Notes under the pieces: model-generated | The model's database searches: none | The model's input: only the letters and a program-made list of their open reading frames with translations | What the model was told of the DNA's origin: nothing | Shown: one piece after another, positions 42,101 to 50,965 of the stretch | How positions within the stretch are numbered: the first letter of the stretch is position 1 | How the letters are laid out: each line of letters begins with the position of its first letter | Assembly: GCA_023014335.1 (NCBI GenBank) | Contig: JAECYW010000010.1 | Location: 2,294,001-2,358,000 of the forward strand | Origin: Galerina marginata | Lineage: Eukaryota > Basidiomycota > Agaricomycetes > Agaricales > Galerinaceae | Direction of reading: 5' to 3' | Length of the DNA: 64,000 nucleotides | Program-made: the position numbers and the translations under genes

Positions 42101-45100
42101 AGCTGTTTTTTCCTTATGGTCCTCATCCATTTCCAATTGCGTAAATCCGGAAAGAGCATCCAGACATGATAGAACGTTGGCGCCGGATAACGAAGCTAGG
42201 ATTTCCGATTGCCTGGGTAATGGAAACTCGTCAGGAGTGGTGACAGCGTTGAGCTTTCGGTAATCGACACAGAAGCGGGGCTTGCCGTTGCGGTACGCGA
42301 TGACGACAGGAGCTCCCCACGGGCTCTTAGAAGGTTCAATGACCTCTTGCTCGAACCATTTATCGATTTGCTCGTCGATGACTTTTCGTTTCGCAGGAGA
42401 GGATCCGTACATTGGCAACGCTATAGCTCTCTGATCTTCCTTTGTCCGAATTTGCACCTTTCCGGGGTGGTGTCCCAGTCGTCCATCGAATCCGAAAGCT
42501 TTCTCATGCGACTTTAACATTTTCCAAGCCTTTTCTCTTAAGTGTTCTGGCAGATCTCCGACGTCGAGTAATTCCTCCATCTTGTCGGACGGATATACGG
42601 TTAAATCTGGTAACGCGGATGTCTTTGGGCCTGTCATGTCATCGTCGAGACTCGTGTCTTTATCCTCTGCTGGATCCGGTGCGGCTAGGTCTTCGTCAAC
42701 TGAGGTCTTCGCTTCTTCAGCTTTTGTGGAGCCAGCATCTTCTCCTTGTTCTCGGATAATCGCTGTGTATGCGTCGGCTCTTCCTTTCATATGCTTCAGC
42801 TCGGCTGAAGAATGGGGTCTATCGAAATAAGTCTCTGGATCCAGTAGATGGCCAATTATATCGCCTTTTCTGACGATGCGCGGCTTTGTAGACGTGTTGG
42901 AAATAGGAATATAAGGGTTGGAAGGGCGGAAAATTAGGTTCGGAGCTACCAGGAGAGCGTCTGAGGCTGAGACAATGATATCCCGTTCAAAGAACCAGTC
43001 CTTGTCTGAGTCGAAATAACCCATTACTGGCACTCTTTTGCACTCATCTGGTCGTATCTTCACATCTTGTGCTGCTCTTACAGTCAATTTTTCCTTCTCG
43101 GCTCGTTCCCTAACTTTACGGCGCTTCTGCTTGTTCCTTCTGTGTATTTTGTTTCGTATAAAGGCGGCTGAGAGGTAAGCGCTCTGCTGCATACGGGAGA
43201 AGTCGTCTGTCCTATCCACAGGAGTGCCTGGGACGCTAAAAGGAGTGCCTTTAAAGTGGATAACCGTTCCTTTCGTGACTGATCTCTCGGTGAGTAGTTC
43301 GTAAGTGGTCTGAAAATCTTCTCCTAACAGTATAGGGACGGTCATCCGAGGAACTATGTATGCTTCAGCCTCAAGCTCCAGAAATACGCCTTTCGATTCC
43401 TCGATCAGCACTGGAATTTTCACGTAACCTTTAATTTCACAGTCTTTGTCGGTAAGCTGCCATAATCGCATTCGCATTCCCTTTTGTATACTTGGCTTGT
43501 CCGCTAACGAGGCAAAGAATTCTTCAGATATCAACGTTACGTCGGCGCACGAATCCAGGCGCAAGTCGATTTCAGAATTTCTCAAGGAGCCCAGCCTTCC
43601 GCGGATTGAAACAACTGATATACCTGCTGCTGATTGACCTGGAGCTGTCTTTCTTGCCTTCGGAATACGCACACGGCGGATCTTCTCTTTCGAGTCGCAC
43701 TCTTCCCCCCCCCGAGACGCTGAGTGCGTTTCGAAAGCTTGTCTATGATCGTCTGGTGGTGGCTCTGGCTCCTTTTCTGGGCCTGCCGGTTCCAGAAGTA
43801 CTCCTGTCTGAGCTTTTGGCTTCGTTCTCGCGGTCTCGTTGTCTTCGTCTTCTATGTCCTCTACTGTCGCTCTTCTGTTCGTGTTCGCATCTGTCTTCGT
43901 CGTGTTGAAGGCCTTACGCTGATCCTCGCTCGGCATCGTTGCCATCTTGAGCGCTTGTTCAGCTGCCTGGTGAAAACCCGTTGGAGGAACGTAATTATCT
44001 GCCTGTCTCATTTCTTGCGCTATTCTGCTGTTCAGTACTATAGAATAGGCGCTTGAATATCGATTCTCTCCTTCTTGGTCATCGTCTTCACCAAACGCTA
44101 TGTGGGCAGTGCGTTTCCTCCTCTCCAGGTAAGCATTGAAGTCTGGACATTCCTTATCCCAGTGGTTATCGCTGCCACAGACTTTGCATGGGGATGGAGG
44201 CGCTTTCCCTAGCTTTGTCTTTACGTGGTCGTTTTTCGGGAAAGGGTAACCGCCTTTAGGGGGCGGCCTTTGACGTTGTTTCAATACTTGGTATACTTCT
44301 TGGAGGATGGCTTCGTCTTCTGTCGTTGGGAAATCTTCTATGTCTGGCTCGTTCGGCTTTTCTTCCTCCTGCGTCGTTTGCTCGATCTGTCCGATGTTTA
44401 CTCCCCTGATTCTGCTCGGAAATGATCTTTGCTCTTGCTGTTTCTGTACAGATATTCCTAGCTTCCTTAGGGTATAAAGGAGGTTGTCCGACGTTATGAT
44501 CTGACTCTGGTTTTGTTCAACTTGACTAGCATATACCAGAGACTTCTCGTGTTCTGTTACTTTCGCATATAGCATGCTTGAGTTTGTTATGCTGTCGATA
44601 TTAATAACAGGGCCCCAGGATAGCGGTGCTCTCTGCATGACTAGGAATACTTCTCGAGGTCCTCCATTATCGCTGCGAACCAACATACGCGTATACATGA
44701 TTCGTCTGGCTATAAATCGAGCAGGCGATTCGTGTTCGTGACCAAACTGTCGGAAGAACTGGTTCTCGTATACTTTGTTCATCTTCAACTGCCAAACTCG
44801 TCCTAGATATCCCTCCTTTATACCTGTGAGGTATGCTAAATAGTGGCTTCTCATATATTCTTGTTGGTTCGGTGGAAGCATTGCAAACCAAATTCTGACG
44901 GTGCTTCCTTCCTTTAGATTTAACCATAGCCAATAGCCTAGTGCTTCTGGGATATAGCCTCCCAACGCAGCTAGCTGTTGAACTTTCCAGAAATAGTCGA
45001 TGGCCGTATCATGATTTCCATCCCATGATGGCAATTGTTCTTGTTTCAATTCCGCTTTTATCGTCGGGATGAAATTTCCGTATGCTGCAGGTACGTTTGG

Positions 45101-46858
45101 GGGATTTGTTAGAGGGATTCCTGTCCCCCAAGGAGGTGGGCCTCCGCCGCCGCCTCCTCCGCCGCCTCCGCCTCCACCACCTCCGCCGCCTCCCCCGCCG
45201 CCAGGTCCGTATCCTGATCCGAATGGGCCAGGAGCAGGCGTTCCTGAGTTGGGATTGTTTGGCGTTTGAGGTGGTCCTCCGTTGCCTCCGTTGCCTCCAC
45301 CACCTCCGCCGCCACCGCCGCCACTACCACGTGGTGGGTTGGCGTCTGGTTCTGTAGGGGTTGGTGGTGCGTGGACTGGAGGAAGGGGTGTTTTTTTATC
45401 GGAGGAGGGTCCTGTTCCTTTGGAAGGGTCGGTCGTTCCTGTATTGAGGTTAATGGAGGGGAATGATATTTGTTTGGGAGGTTGAGAGGGGGTTTCGGTT
45501 CGCCATTGGGTGCCGCCGAACAAGTGGAATCCACTTGCGGAGGACCGGTCTCTCCAGTTTTCAGCATCTGAACGCTTTGGCTGAGCTGGTGGTTGCGACC
45601 ACGCCGAGAAAGCAGAGGTTGAGGTTGGTGTTTTCTTAGAAGGCTGAGTTATCAACCGGCTACTACCTATCCCACTGGATGGCTGAGGTGTGGCTAATCC
45701 TATTAACACATTCGGTACGTTTCCATCATAACTATCTCCAGTACTTGGATTAGATGGGAAACGAGGCGTTGGTACACCCGGCGCACCCTCAAAAAACGAT
45801 CGCTGCGACTTGAAGGGAGTAGCACCACCTAATATCGGATCTACTGTGGGTACCGTTTCATCTTCTTCGGTCGCTATCATAAACGAAACTCGTTTTTCGT
45901 GATCTGCTGCTGCTTGGAATTGGTTTTCTTCTGGTATTTGCTCTAGGTGAGCTCGCCCTTGTTCTATACTTAATTCGTCCTCACGCGGCATCTTAAACTC
46001 TTCCGTCTGTGACATACCCAACGGGCCTGTGTCGTCAGCCTTTGATTCAGCCTTACTCTGTACGCTGGAGGCTGACTCCGAACTGATGAGACGCTTGAAC
46101 CATGGCGGCGTGTGCATCACCTGGTCCCAAGGCTTTCCTTCCAATAAATCCTGCTGACCCATAGGACCTAGCTTTTCGGCGTGTCGTGGAAAACGCGCTT
46201 GCATGAATCGCAGTTTACTCTCAACACCTTCGGTCTTCTGAAGCTGTTCGTACAAGGTAGCGGTCGTGGAGACGGGAGAGAGCGGTACATGCCCTCCGTT
46301 GTATTCTTCTCGATATTTGGTGACGAACTTGCCAGCCGTCTCCATTCTCTTTGCTAACATCGACCAGGCTGCTTGCAGTTGCGCGGAGCTTTGGCAACCC
46401 GAAATTGTCGAGAGGATGATTTCGTCGGGGTCGATTACGAAGTAGGAGTTGCGATTCGGCACTAAACTGGACATTTTCTGCATGAATATATCGATCTCTG
46501 TTGACGTACGTTGTACCATATCCAACAGTTTTTTATTTACGGAATAGCGATGGAACTCGACGTTGGCGTCAGGGCCTTTATCTACCACATCGTCAGGAGC
46601 GAGATCAGCCTTTGTTGCCAAGAAAGTTGTCCTTGAAGCCGTCGAGGAAGATAGACCATCCTCGTTATACTCCGCGAATAAGTTGTCCATCGGGTTAGGG
46701 CTCTTAAGGGGTGGAGGATTCGACATCCTACTTGGTCCCGGAGTCGACGTGACTGGGGTATGACCTTCGGTCAGAGGAGGGGTAGGTGCTGGGGACCATC
46801 CAAAAGATGTCGAAGGAGTAGGACGAGGTGGGGGTGGACCGCCCAACTGTGTAGGCAT
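39200..46858 (-). CDS. Gypsy gag-pol polyprotein with C-terminal chromodomain (2552 residues)
   Basis: One uninterrupted frame encodes gag and pol with no frameshift between them. Approximate order: gag with a long Gly/Pro-rich tract (residues 500-590, including a run of about 21 Gly, 45130-45200); CCHC zinc knuckle CKVCGSDNHWDKEC near 890; retropepsin-like motif RLDSCADVTLIS near 1100 (DSC where DSG or DTG is usual); reverse transcriptase with YIDDIVVYS near 1628; RNase H with YTDASDLAIG near 1780; integrase HHCC zinc finger near 2130-2165; integrase core acids in SMDFIVNL, TDRDPRW and TDGQTE; chromodomain FLVRWTGFGPQFDEWL near 2510-2535, which is expected to guide integration to modified chromatin. 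The start ATG at 46858 lies about 130 bases inside the 5' LTR. Confidence 0.95.
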   Translation of the reverse strand: MPTQLGGPPPPRPTPSTSFGWSPAPTPPLTEGHTPVTSTPGPSRMSNPPPLKSPNPMDNLFAEYNEDGLSSSTASRTTFLATKADLAPDDVVDKGPDANVEFHRYSVNKKLLDMVQRTSTEIDIFMQKMSSLVPNRNSYFVIDPDEIILSTISGCQSSAQLQAAWSMLAKRMETAGKFVTKYREEYNGGHVPLSPVSTTATLYEQLQKTEGVESKLRFMQARFPRHAEKLGPMGQQDLLEGKPWDQVMHTPPWFKRLISSESASSVQSKAESKADDTGPLGMSQTEEFKMPREDELSIEQGRAHLEQIPEENQFQAAADHEKRVSFMIATEEDETVPTVDPILGGATPFKSQRSFFEGAPGVPTPRFPSNPSTGDSYDGNVPNVLIGLATPQPSSGIGSSRLITQPSKKTPTSTSAFSAWSQPPAQPKRSDAENWRDRSSASGFHLFGGTQWRTETPSQPPKQISFPSINLNTGTTDPSKGTGPSSDKKTPLPPVHAPPTPTEPDANPPRGSGGGGGGGGGGNGGNGGPPQTPNNPNSGTPAPGPFGSGYGPGGGGGGGGGGGGGGGGGGGGGPPPWGTGIPLTNPPNVPAAYGNFIPTIKAELKQEQLPSWDGNHDTAIDYFWKVQQLAALGGYIPEALGYWLWLNLKEGSTVRIWFAMLPPNQQEYMRSHYLAYLTGIKEGYLGRVWQLKMNKVYENQFFRQFGHEHESPARFIARRIMYTRMLVRSDNGGPREVFLVMQRAPLSWGPVINIDSITNSSMLYAKVTEHEKSLVYASQVEQNQSQIITSDNLLYTLRKLGISVQKQQEQRSFPSRIRGVNIGQIEQTTQEEEKPNEPDIEDFPTTEDEAILQEVYQVLKQRQRPPPKGGYPFPKNDHVKTKLGKAPPSPCKVCGSDNHWDKECPDFNAYLERRKRTAHIAFGEDDDQEGENRYSSAYSIVLNSRIAQEMRQADNYVPPTGFHQAAEQALKMATMPSEDQRKAFNTTKTDANTNRRATVEDIEDEDNETARTKPKAQTGVLLEPAGPEKEPEPPPDDHRQAFETHSASRGGEECDSKEKIRRVRIPKARKTAPGQSAAGISVVSIRGRLGSLRNSEIDLRLDSCADVTLISEEFFASLADKPSIQKGMRMRLWQLTDKDCEIKGYVKIPVLIEESKGVFLELEAEAYIVPRMTVPILLGEDFQTTYELLTERSVTKGTVIHFKGTPFSVPGTPVDRTDDFSRMQQSAYLSAAFIRNKIHRRNKQKRRKVRERAEKEKLTVRAAQDVKIRPDECKRVPVMGYFDSDKDWFFERDIIVSASDALLVAPNLIFRPSNPYIPISNTSTKPRIVRKGDIIGHLLDPETYFDRPHSSAELKHMKGRADAYTAIIREQGEDAGSTKAEEAKTSVDEDLAAPDPAEDKDTSLDDDMTGPKTSALPDLTVYPSDKMEELLDVGDLPEHLREKAWKMLKSHEKAFGFDGRLGHHPGKVQIRTKEDQRAIALPMYGSSPAKRKVIDEQIDKWFEQEVIEPSKSPWGAPVVIAYRNGKPRFCVDYRKLNAVTTPDEFPLPRQSEILASLSGANVLSCLDALSGFTQLEMDEDHKEKTAFRTHRGLFQFKRMPFGLRNGPAIFQRIMQGILSPYLWIFCLVYIDDIVVYSKSYEEHIEHLDKVLGLIEKSGITLSPTKCHLFYGSILLLGHKVSRLGLSTHMEKVKAILDLERPKKLSELQSFLGMTVYFSAFIPYYADICAPLFNMLRKGAKWEWRADQEQCWEALKLALQKAPVLGHPMEGKPYRLYTDASDLAIGCALQQVQPMKLRDLAGTKAYNIVMKAYRNGEPPPKLPIILSQKTRDDKKDSTWAKDVEDTELLVERVIAYWSRTFKSAEQRYSVTEREALAAKEGLVRFQPFIEGEIILLVTDHAALTWARTYENSNRRLANWGAVFSAYAPGLEVIHRPGRKHSNVDPLSRMPRKPPENTSPERDDIAAITMPVTEGVETHSAPSHKVSFTAWSIDEVLESPEETEEDPKKSAFVTETRSSKKKSNQLQDPPLIDKVRKSRKQEQDPPTSSKVHVELSPKLLEDWVRGYNEGTAFKKIWNDIRASGEDWTPGYRFFKDKEGLLYFRDADLQNRLCVPEVYQKKLITLAHESASETAHCSPEKLWHRLTPRFYWKRMKADIVHFCNTCDICQKIKTSNFNKWGYLKPNPIPSRPYGSISMDFIVNLPVSNGYNAILVVIDRLTKHGNFIPTSTGLNAVDFGHLFGEKVACRYGLPESIFTDRDPRWTAEFWKGVAMAWKVAMMLSSSHHPQTDGQTEIVNKFIAMMLRAYVNSERNDWAVWIYILEFAYNSMVHASTGSSPFALLLGFQPRSIVDFFPKTGAGKEDILMKRDSKEFLDTLQMHRENARLAIAHAQHQQALAHDKGRKESPIKVGDRVLVNPHSLEWTEAKGEGIKLSARWVGPFEVLEEINSNVYRLRLPDSYPGSPVLNIEHLKKYNEPHPNDERTLMPEHSKRKEATQEDEVEKIITHKRVGKDNKLQFLVRWTGFGPQFDEWLTARDMQNAPHVLRQYKKTHNL

Positions 46859-46986
46859 TGAATTTGTAGCAGTGGTGATTTTGATGATCGTCGAAGATCA
46901 GTACGGAATCTTCGGCTGATTTGCGAGTTCGAGAGGATAAGATCGGTTGTCGGCCTGGCTGTGAGAGCTCCCACAGTGTCCACCTT

Positions 46987-47388
46987 TGTAACGGTTGGAT
47001 GGGACGTCTCACGAGGATTCCAGGCGGACGAAGGTGTGAAGACCCGCTAGTCGCAGTAGTCGGTCGAATCGTTCGGGATTCTGTTCCCAGAAGCCCGGAC
47101 AACTCCGCTTTTCTTGTTGTCCAAGAATAGCGTCGACGAGTAGCTACTAGAAATCTATTTCCACCTCACTCTTAGGTCCGGCGTAGATGAGCTGGTAGTA
47201 CAGCTATCGTACCCTTAGAACTAACAGATGAAGGTATGAAGTAAGATAAGATTTCCTCGAGGCGTACATGAGGCGTATTTCTACCACTGCTGACTAATCA
47301 TGTTACATACGATGTGAAGTGAAGAAGTAGGTGATTAGGAACTCGACCTTCGTGGATTAGTCCTGTATCTGCGGGTACGTACATTACA
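46987..47388 (-). repeat. Gypsy 5' LTR (element on minus strand)
   Basis: 402 bp, identical by eye to 35716-36117. It is followed by CTATT at 47389-47393, after which host spacer continues (CTCTGGCAACCC). Confidence 0.95.
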
Positions 47389-47393
47389 CTATT

Positions 47394-50300
47394 CTCTGGC
47401 AACCCTCAACATCGTGAAGATCCTTACGACTCATGCGCCACGTCATGCTGCGCATTCTTTTTTGCGTGCCGCCTCTTTGCTGGCTCCTGGCCCTTACGGT
47501 CTCTTGATATCGCGGGGAAAGTTCTAGGTTGAGGTGAGTAAACAATTGAACTTCGTTTACATGAAAATATTGCCCATCTTTTCTAGGGACTATGTTACGA
47601 CAAGCCACCTGTTCGCGCCTGGAAGGTTTCTGTTGACAAAGGACCCGCATAGATCTCGCATCGTCATTGGAATTGCTGCACGGGTTGTTAGTGAGGATGG
47701 AGGAGACGAGGTACGTGGTTCTTAGTTTGTTTCTTCTTCTGAAGACCAAGCTGAACCTACTTCGTTATTGTGCAGCTCACTGTCGGCACTCCAAGATCAG
47801 CTCTCCCTTTGACCTCTGCCGCCGTGCGTATCTGTCGTCATTATCACGAAACTCGATTGCCTTATCGATTATTCGTCCGTTTGCCGTACCAGGAAAGTCT
47901 GCTGCACCGTCTTCGCAGCCCTTCACCTAGAATTAACCCCTCGCCTATCTCAGGTGTGGTGCCTTGCCTTTCTCCACTTGGCGCATCACCGGCATCACCA
48001 TTCGTGTCCGAACCTAACTCAAGAGCAAACTCAAAACTCTCATAGACGACTGCTTATCGTCTCGACGCCTTCCCGTCGCTAGTTTGAAGCAGTTGCAGGC
48101 GCAGCCACCATCTTCAACCATCGCTCGGCGCTCGCCATCTTCTCTCCGCTGCTCCCTTCAAAGCGAAAGCTGAGCAAACGGAAGTGAAGTATCTCCCTGG
48201 AACGTTTGGGTGCCGCTGCTGCTGTCACACCCAACAACCCATCCTCCACCTTCAGCGTTCCCCCCCCCCCCCCCCCCCCATGCAGGTCCGGAAGGGGGTA
48301 CAGGGTTTCCGAATCTTTGCTCCCAATCCATTTGTCCGCCGTCGTTTTTGCCCTCTCGCTGCTTCCTCCTCTTTCCCTTTGTCCACTTTGTCCATTTCTG
48401 CCCCGGGGCGGGTCGTACGACCGTTTGCTCTGAGATATGGGCATGTTCTGGAGTCGGGTACACTGCGGGAGAGTTCTCGTTATGTTCGCGGGTCGAATGT
48501 GTGGGGTAACAGTGCGACAGTGGGGAGGGGCGGTTGGGAGGACGGGCGGTTTGGGCAGGAATGGGCAGCTGGTGTTGAGTCTTGACGTTGTTAATACTCC
48601 ACGAAGTCGGGTGGTTCGCAAGGTACCCGTGATCGGGAGGACAAGGAGCACGGCTTCTCAGCTCTGCTCGCATCTGGCACTGCCGTCAGGCGGGCGAGGT
48701 TGCGAGTCGGGTACGATGGGGCAGGAAGAGCGAATAGCGCTTTACCTAGAATGTATACAAGCCCGACATCGATGACGTACCAGGCTCGACAATCGTCCTA
48801 CCATCCTCTGCCTGCGCCGCTGATCGATGGTTCAGCTGTAGACCTTCCAACGATCGCTTCTAACGCTTAATCCAGCAACAGTCATCCCCATCCTGCTGCT
48901 CCAATGCACTGTCCGCGTTCGTGCGGCTTTGTCGTCTTCCGGCTCTCCCTCTCTATTCGAATTGAAACAGAGCTCATGAAGAAACGATCGAATAGGTACG
49001 TACATTTTGGCTTTACTTCCTTTGAGATCGTAGCTGAGTGTAATTTGACCTTCAGCCTGCCGCTGGCCGAAGATCTCTCCCTCTCAAGTTTCAGCGCTTC
49101 GACCGCCATGCTGCAAACATGTCAATATTAACGCGGTATTCGATCTAGCCTTCCATTTGTTGTCTAGCTGCAAACCTTGAGTTCGACGTGAACCACCGTC
49201 ATTGCACCCGCCTGCCCCTTAACTCCTCTTGGATGCGGGGCAGGGTGCACGATTCTCAAATCATTCTGCTCTAAATCTACTCCCCCCGCCCACATGTAAC
49301 CCGCCCGCCCCGCACCCTCTTTCGCACTGTTCCTCTCAGCCTTGGGGCGGGTCGTACGACCGCTGACTCTGGTACATGAACTCAGGCGCTGGAACAGGGG
49401 CCGCGGGAGAGTTTTCGTATCAATTGAACGCATTTATCAATATAGTTAGGTAATATTTCAAACATTCAACTACGGTAAGGTTCGATTGCCATTAATATCG
49501 CATAAACGTTCCAGGGAACCTATTAAAATCACTATCGGTAGGTAAACTTGGGAAAAGAAGGGTTGGGATATACAGCGAAGATCTGTCCCATTCCAGTTTC
49601 TGTTCGATAAATTGTAAGACTCGCCTAATGACACAAAATTCAGACAGCCATGGTACACATCGGTTGTCACGGATTGTGGTAAGCCTTCTCTTGTCTGATA
49701 TTTAGAACCGCTAAAAACTCATCTTGTCGTACAGGAGCAGCATCGATTACGAGCAATATATCGACGCCCTCGGCGTTCAAGTGGCTCCCGGACGGTAAGT
49801 GTCCCCTCTGCTCCGACTTCACCGACCGTTGGTTGATATCGCTCGTTAGTCCAGGCTAAATTGCTGATCAGATCGTTTGAGTTTGAAGTGCAAATTTCAA
49901 AACGTTCTCAGATGTTATTACTTTCTTTCATTCAATGAAATGTTATGACTTTTCCCTTGGCCCCAGCTCCCGGCGTTCAGAAATTCTATTTACTTAAGAA
50001 ATGCCCTTAACAATCTCATTCAGATAAGATTTGCGCCAAAATGTTTTTCCGCTGGTAAGATAGGGAGCGTCAGGAACCAGCACCCTTACATAAGCTGCTT
50101 AGTAAGCGCCAAGCCTGGCAAAATCTTGCCTTCAGAAAATCCGAATTTTTTTTTTGCGTATATTTTCGGTTTTGGTACACTAGATTCAATTTATATTTTT
50201 TGACCATCACCCTGCGACATTTTCTTCTCCAAATCCGCAAGAGTACTGGGTGTAAGTGGGTGATTTTGATTGATTGGAAGTGAATAAACCGCCATCATTG

Positions 50301-50965
50301 TTTGGCCGTGTTGTTAGAGGTTCCACTTCTGACCGCATATTAAAATATATTTGCTACAGAACATTGACCCGTGTACACAGATGTGTAGGGATGTTGTATA
50401 ATTGTGTATAAATGTATTTGAATGCTTTTTGTGGCCTTTTTGTAGGTGCCCACCGTCGTCAGTACATGTTCCAGGTTAGGCAAAAGGTCACGTGCATTGA
50501 TTATATAAGCGGCAAAATGTTGAGGTCCGATTTTGAACTTTTTCTGTCTGTTATTTTTCTGAACGTTTTGAAGCTTTTTGAAGCTTTTCGGGTGAAAATA
50601 TTTCCAACCAAAATTTCGCAACGTGTATCCCACTTTGAGCAAATTTTTTTCCATAGAATTGTTCCTAAGCCTATCCTACACCTTTCCATGAAGCCAAAAA
50701 TGGGTTGAGAAAATTGTTGTGGAAGCAATTGAGGTCGGCGTTGAGTGTCATTTCTTGCTTACATAAGGGTGCTGGTTCCTGACGCTCCCTATCTTAAGAC
50801 AAGAGCTCTCGTCGACATAAAATTAGATAACATGCGCCGTGCTAACGTAACGACTCATCAGACAGGGAAGACACGACATGCTTTATCTTTGATCAATACG
50901 ATCATCTCCCTTCCAGGATCCAACCGAGAGACTCGATACCTGGCGCTTGTACCGACAACAAAAGC
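47394..50965. other. Spacer between HECT-2 and HECT-3 (right part)
   Basis: No convincing protein gene. It contains the conserved leader (47394-47790) with the putative intron 47711-47775 (GTACGT to GCAG, followed by CTCACTG). A poly-C run of about 20 lies at 48260-48279. Two copies of the GGTCGTACGACC palindrome (48404-48423, 49344-49362) are each followed about 60 bp later by GCGGGAGAGTT. A small MITE lies at 50058-50794. The part from about 49900 to 50965 aligns with the sequence just upstream of HECT-2 (about 5690-6037). Confidence 0.55.
50058..50794. mobile_element. MITE-like element (737 bp) with TA target duplication
   Basis: Terminal inverted repeats of 31 bp (AGATAGGGAGCGTCAGGAAC and on) lie at 50058-50088 and 50764-50794. 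They are flanked by TA (50056-50057 and 50795-50796). The matching position upstream of HECT-2 (about 5830-5850) has no insert. The internal 0.65 kb has only short open frames (for example about 50412-50708) that I do not recognise. The TA duplication suggests a Tc1/mariner-type transposase acting in trans. Confidence 0.85.

Larger units (their letters stand above)
35716..47388 (-). mobile_element. Ty3/gypsy LTR retrotransposon with chromodomain and an extra 3' ORF
   Basis: Two 402-bp LTRs that I read as identical (35716-36117 and 46987-47388) flank the element. The 5-bp target duplication is CTATT (35711-35715 and 47389-47393). In minus orientation the LTR is TGTAATGTACG to CGTTACA. The polypurine tract GGGGGGGCTC abuts the 3' LTR at 36118, and a primer-binding site starting TGGACACTG lies four bases inside the 5' LTR (about 46965-46982). 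It encodes one long gag-pol ORF and a second ORF between pol and the 3' LTR. The order RT-RNase H-integrase-chromodomain marks a chromovirus-like gypsy. Intact ORFs and identical LTRs indicate recent insertion. Confidence 0.95.

Noticed and set aside
45066..45270. Plus-strand poly-proline open frame
   Set aside because: It is the shadow of the poly-glycine tract in the gypsy gag on the minus strand.
48260..48279. Poly-C run as a possible assembly artefact boundary
   Set aside because: Sequence on both sides fits the same spacer, so I treat it as ordinary low-complexity DNA, although its exact length may be unreliable.
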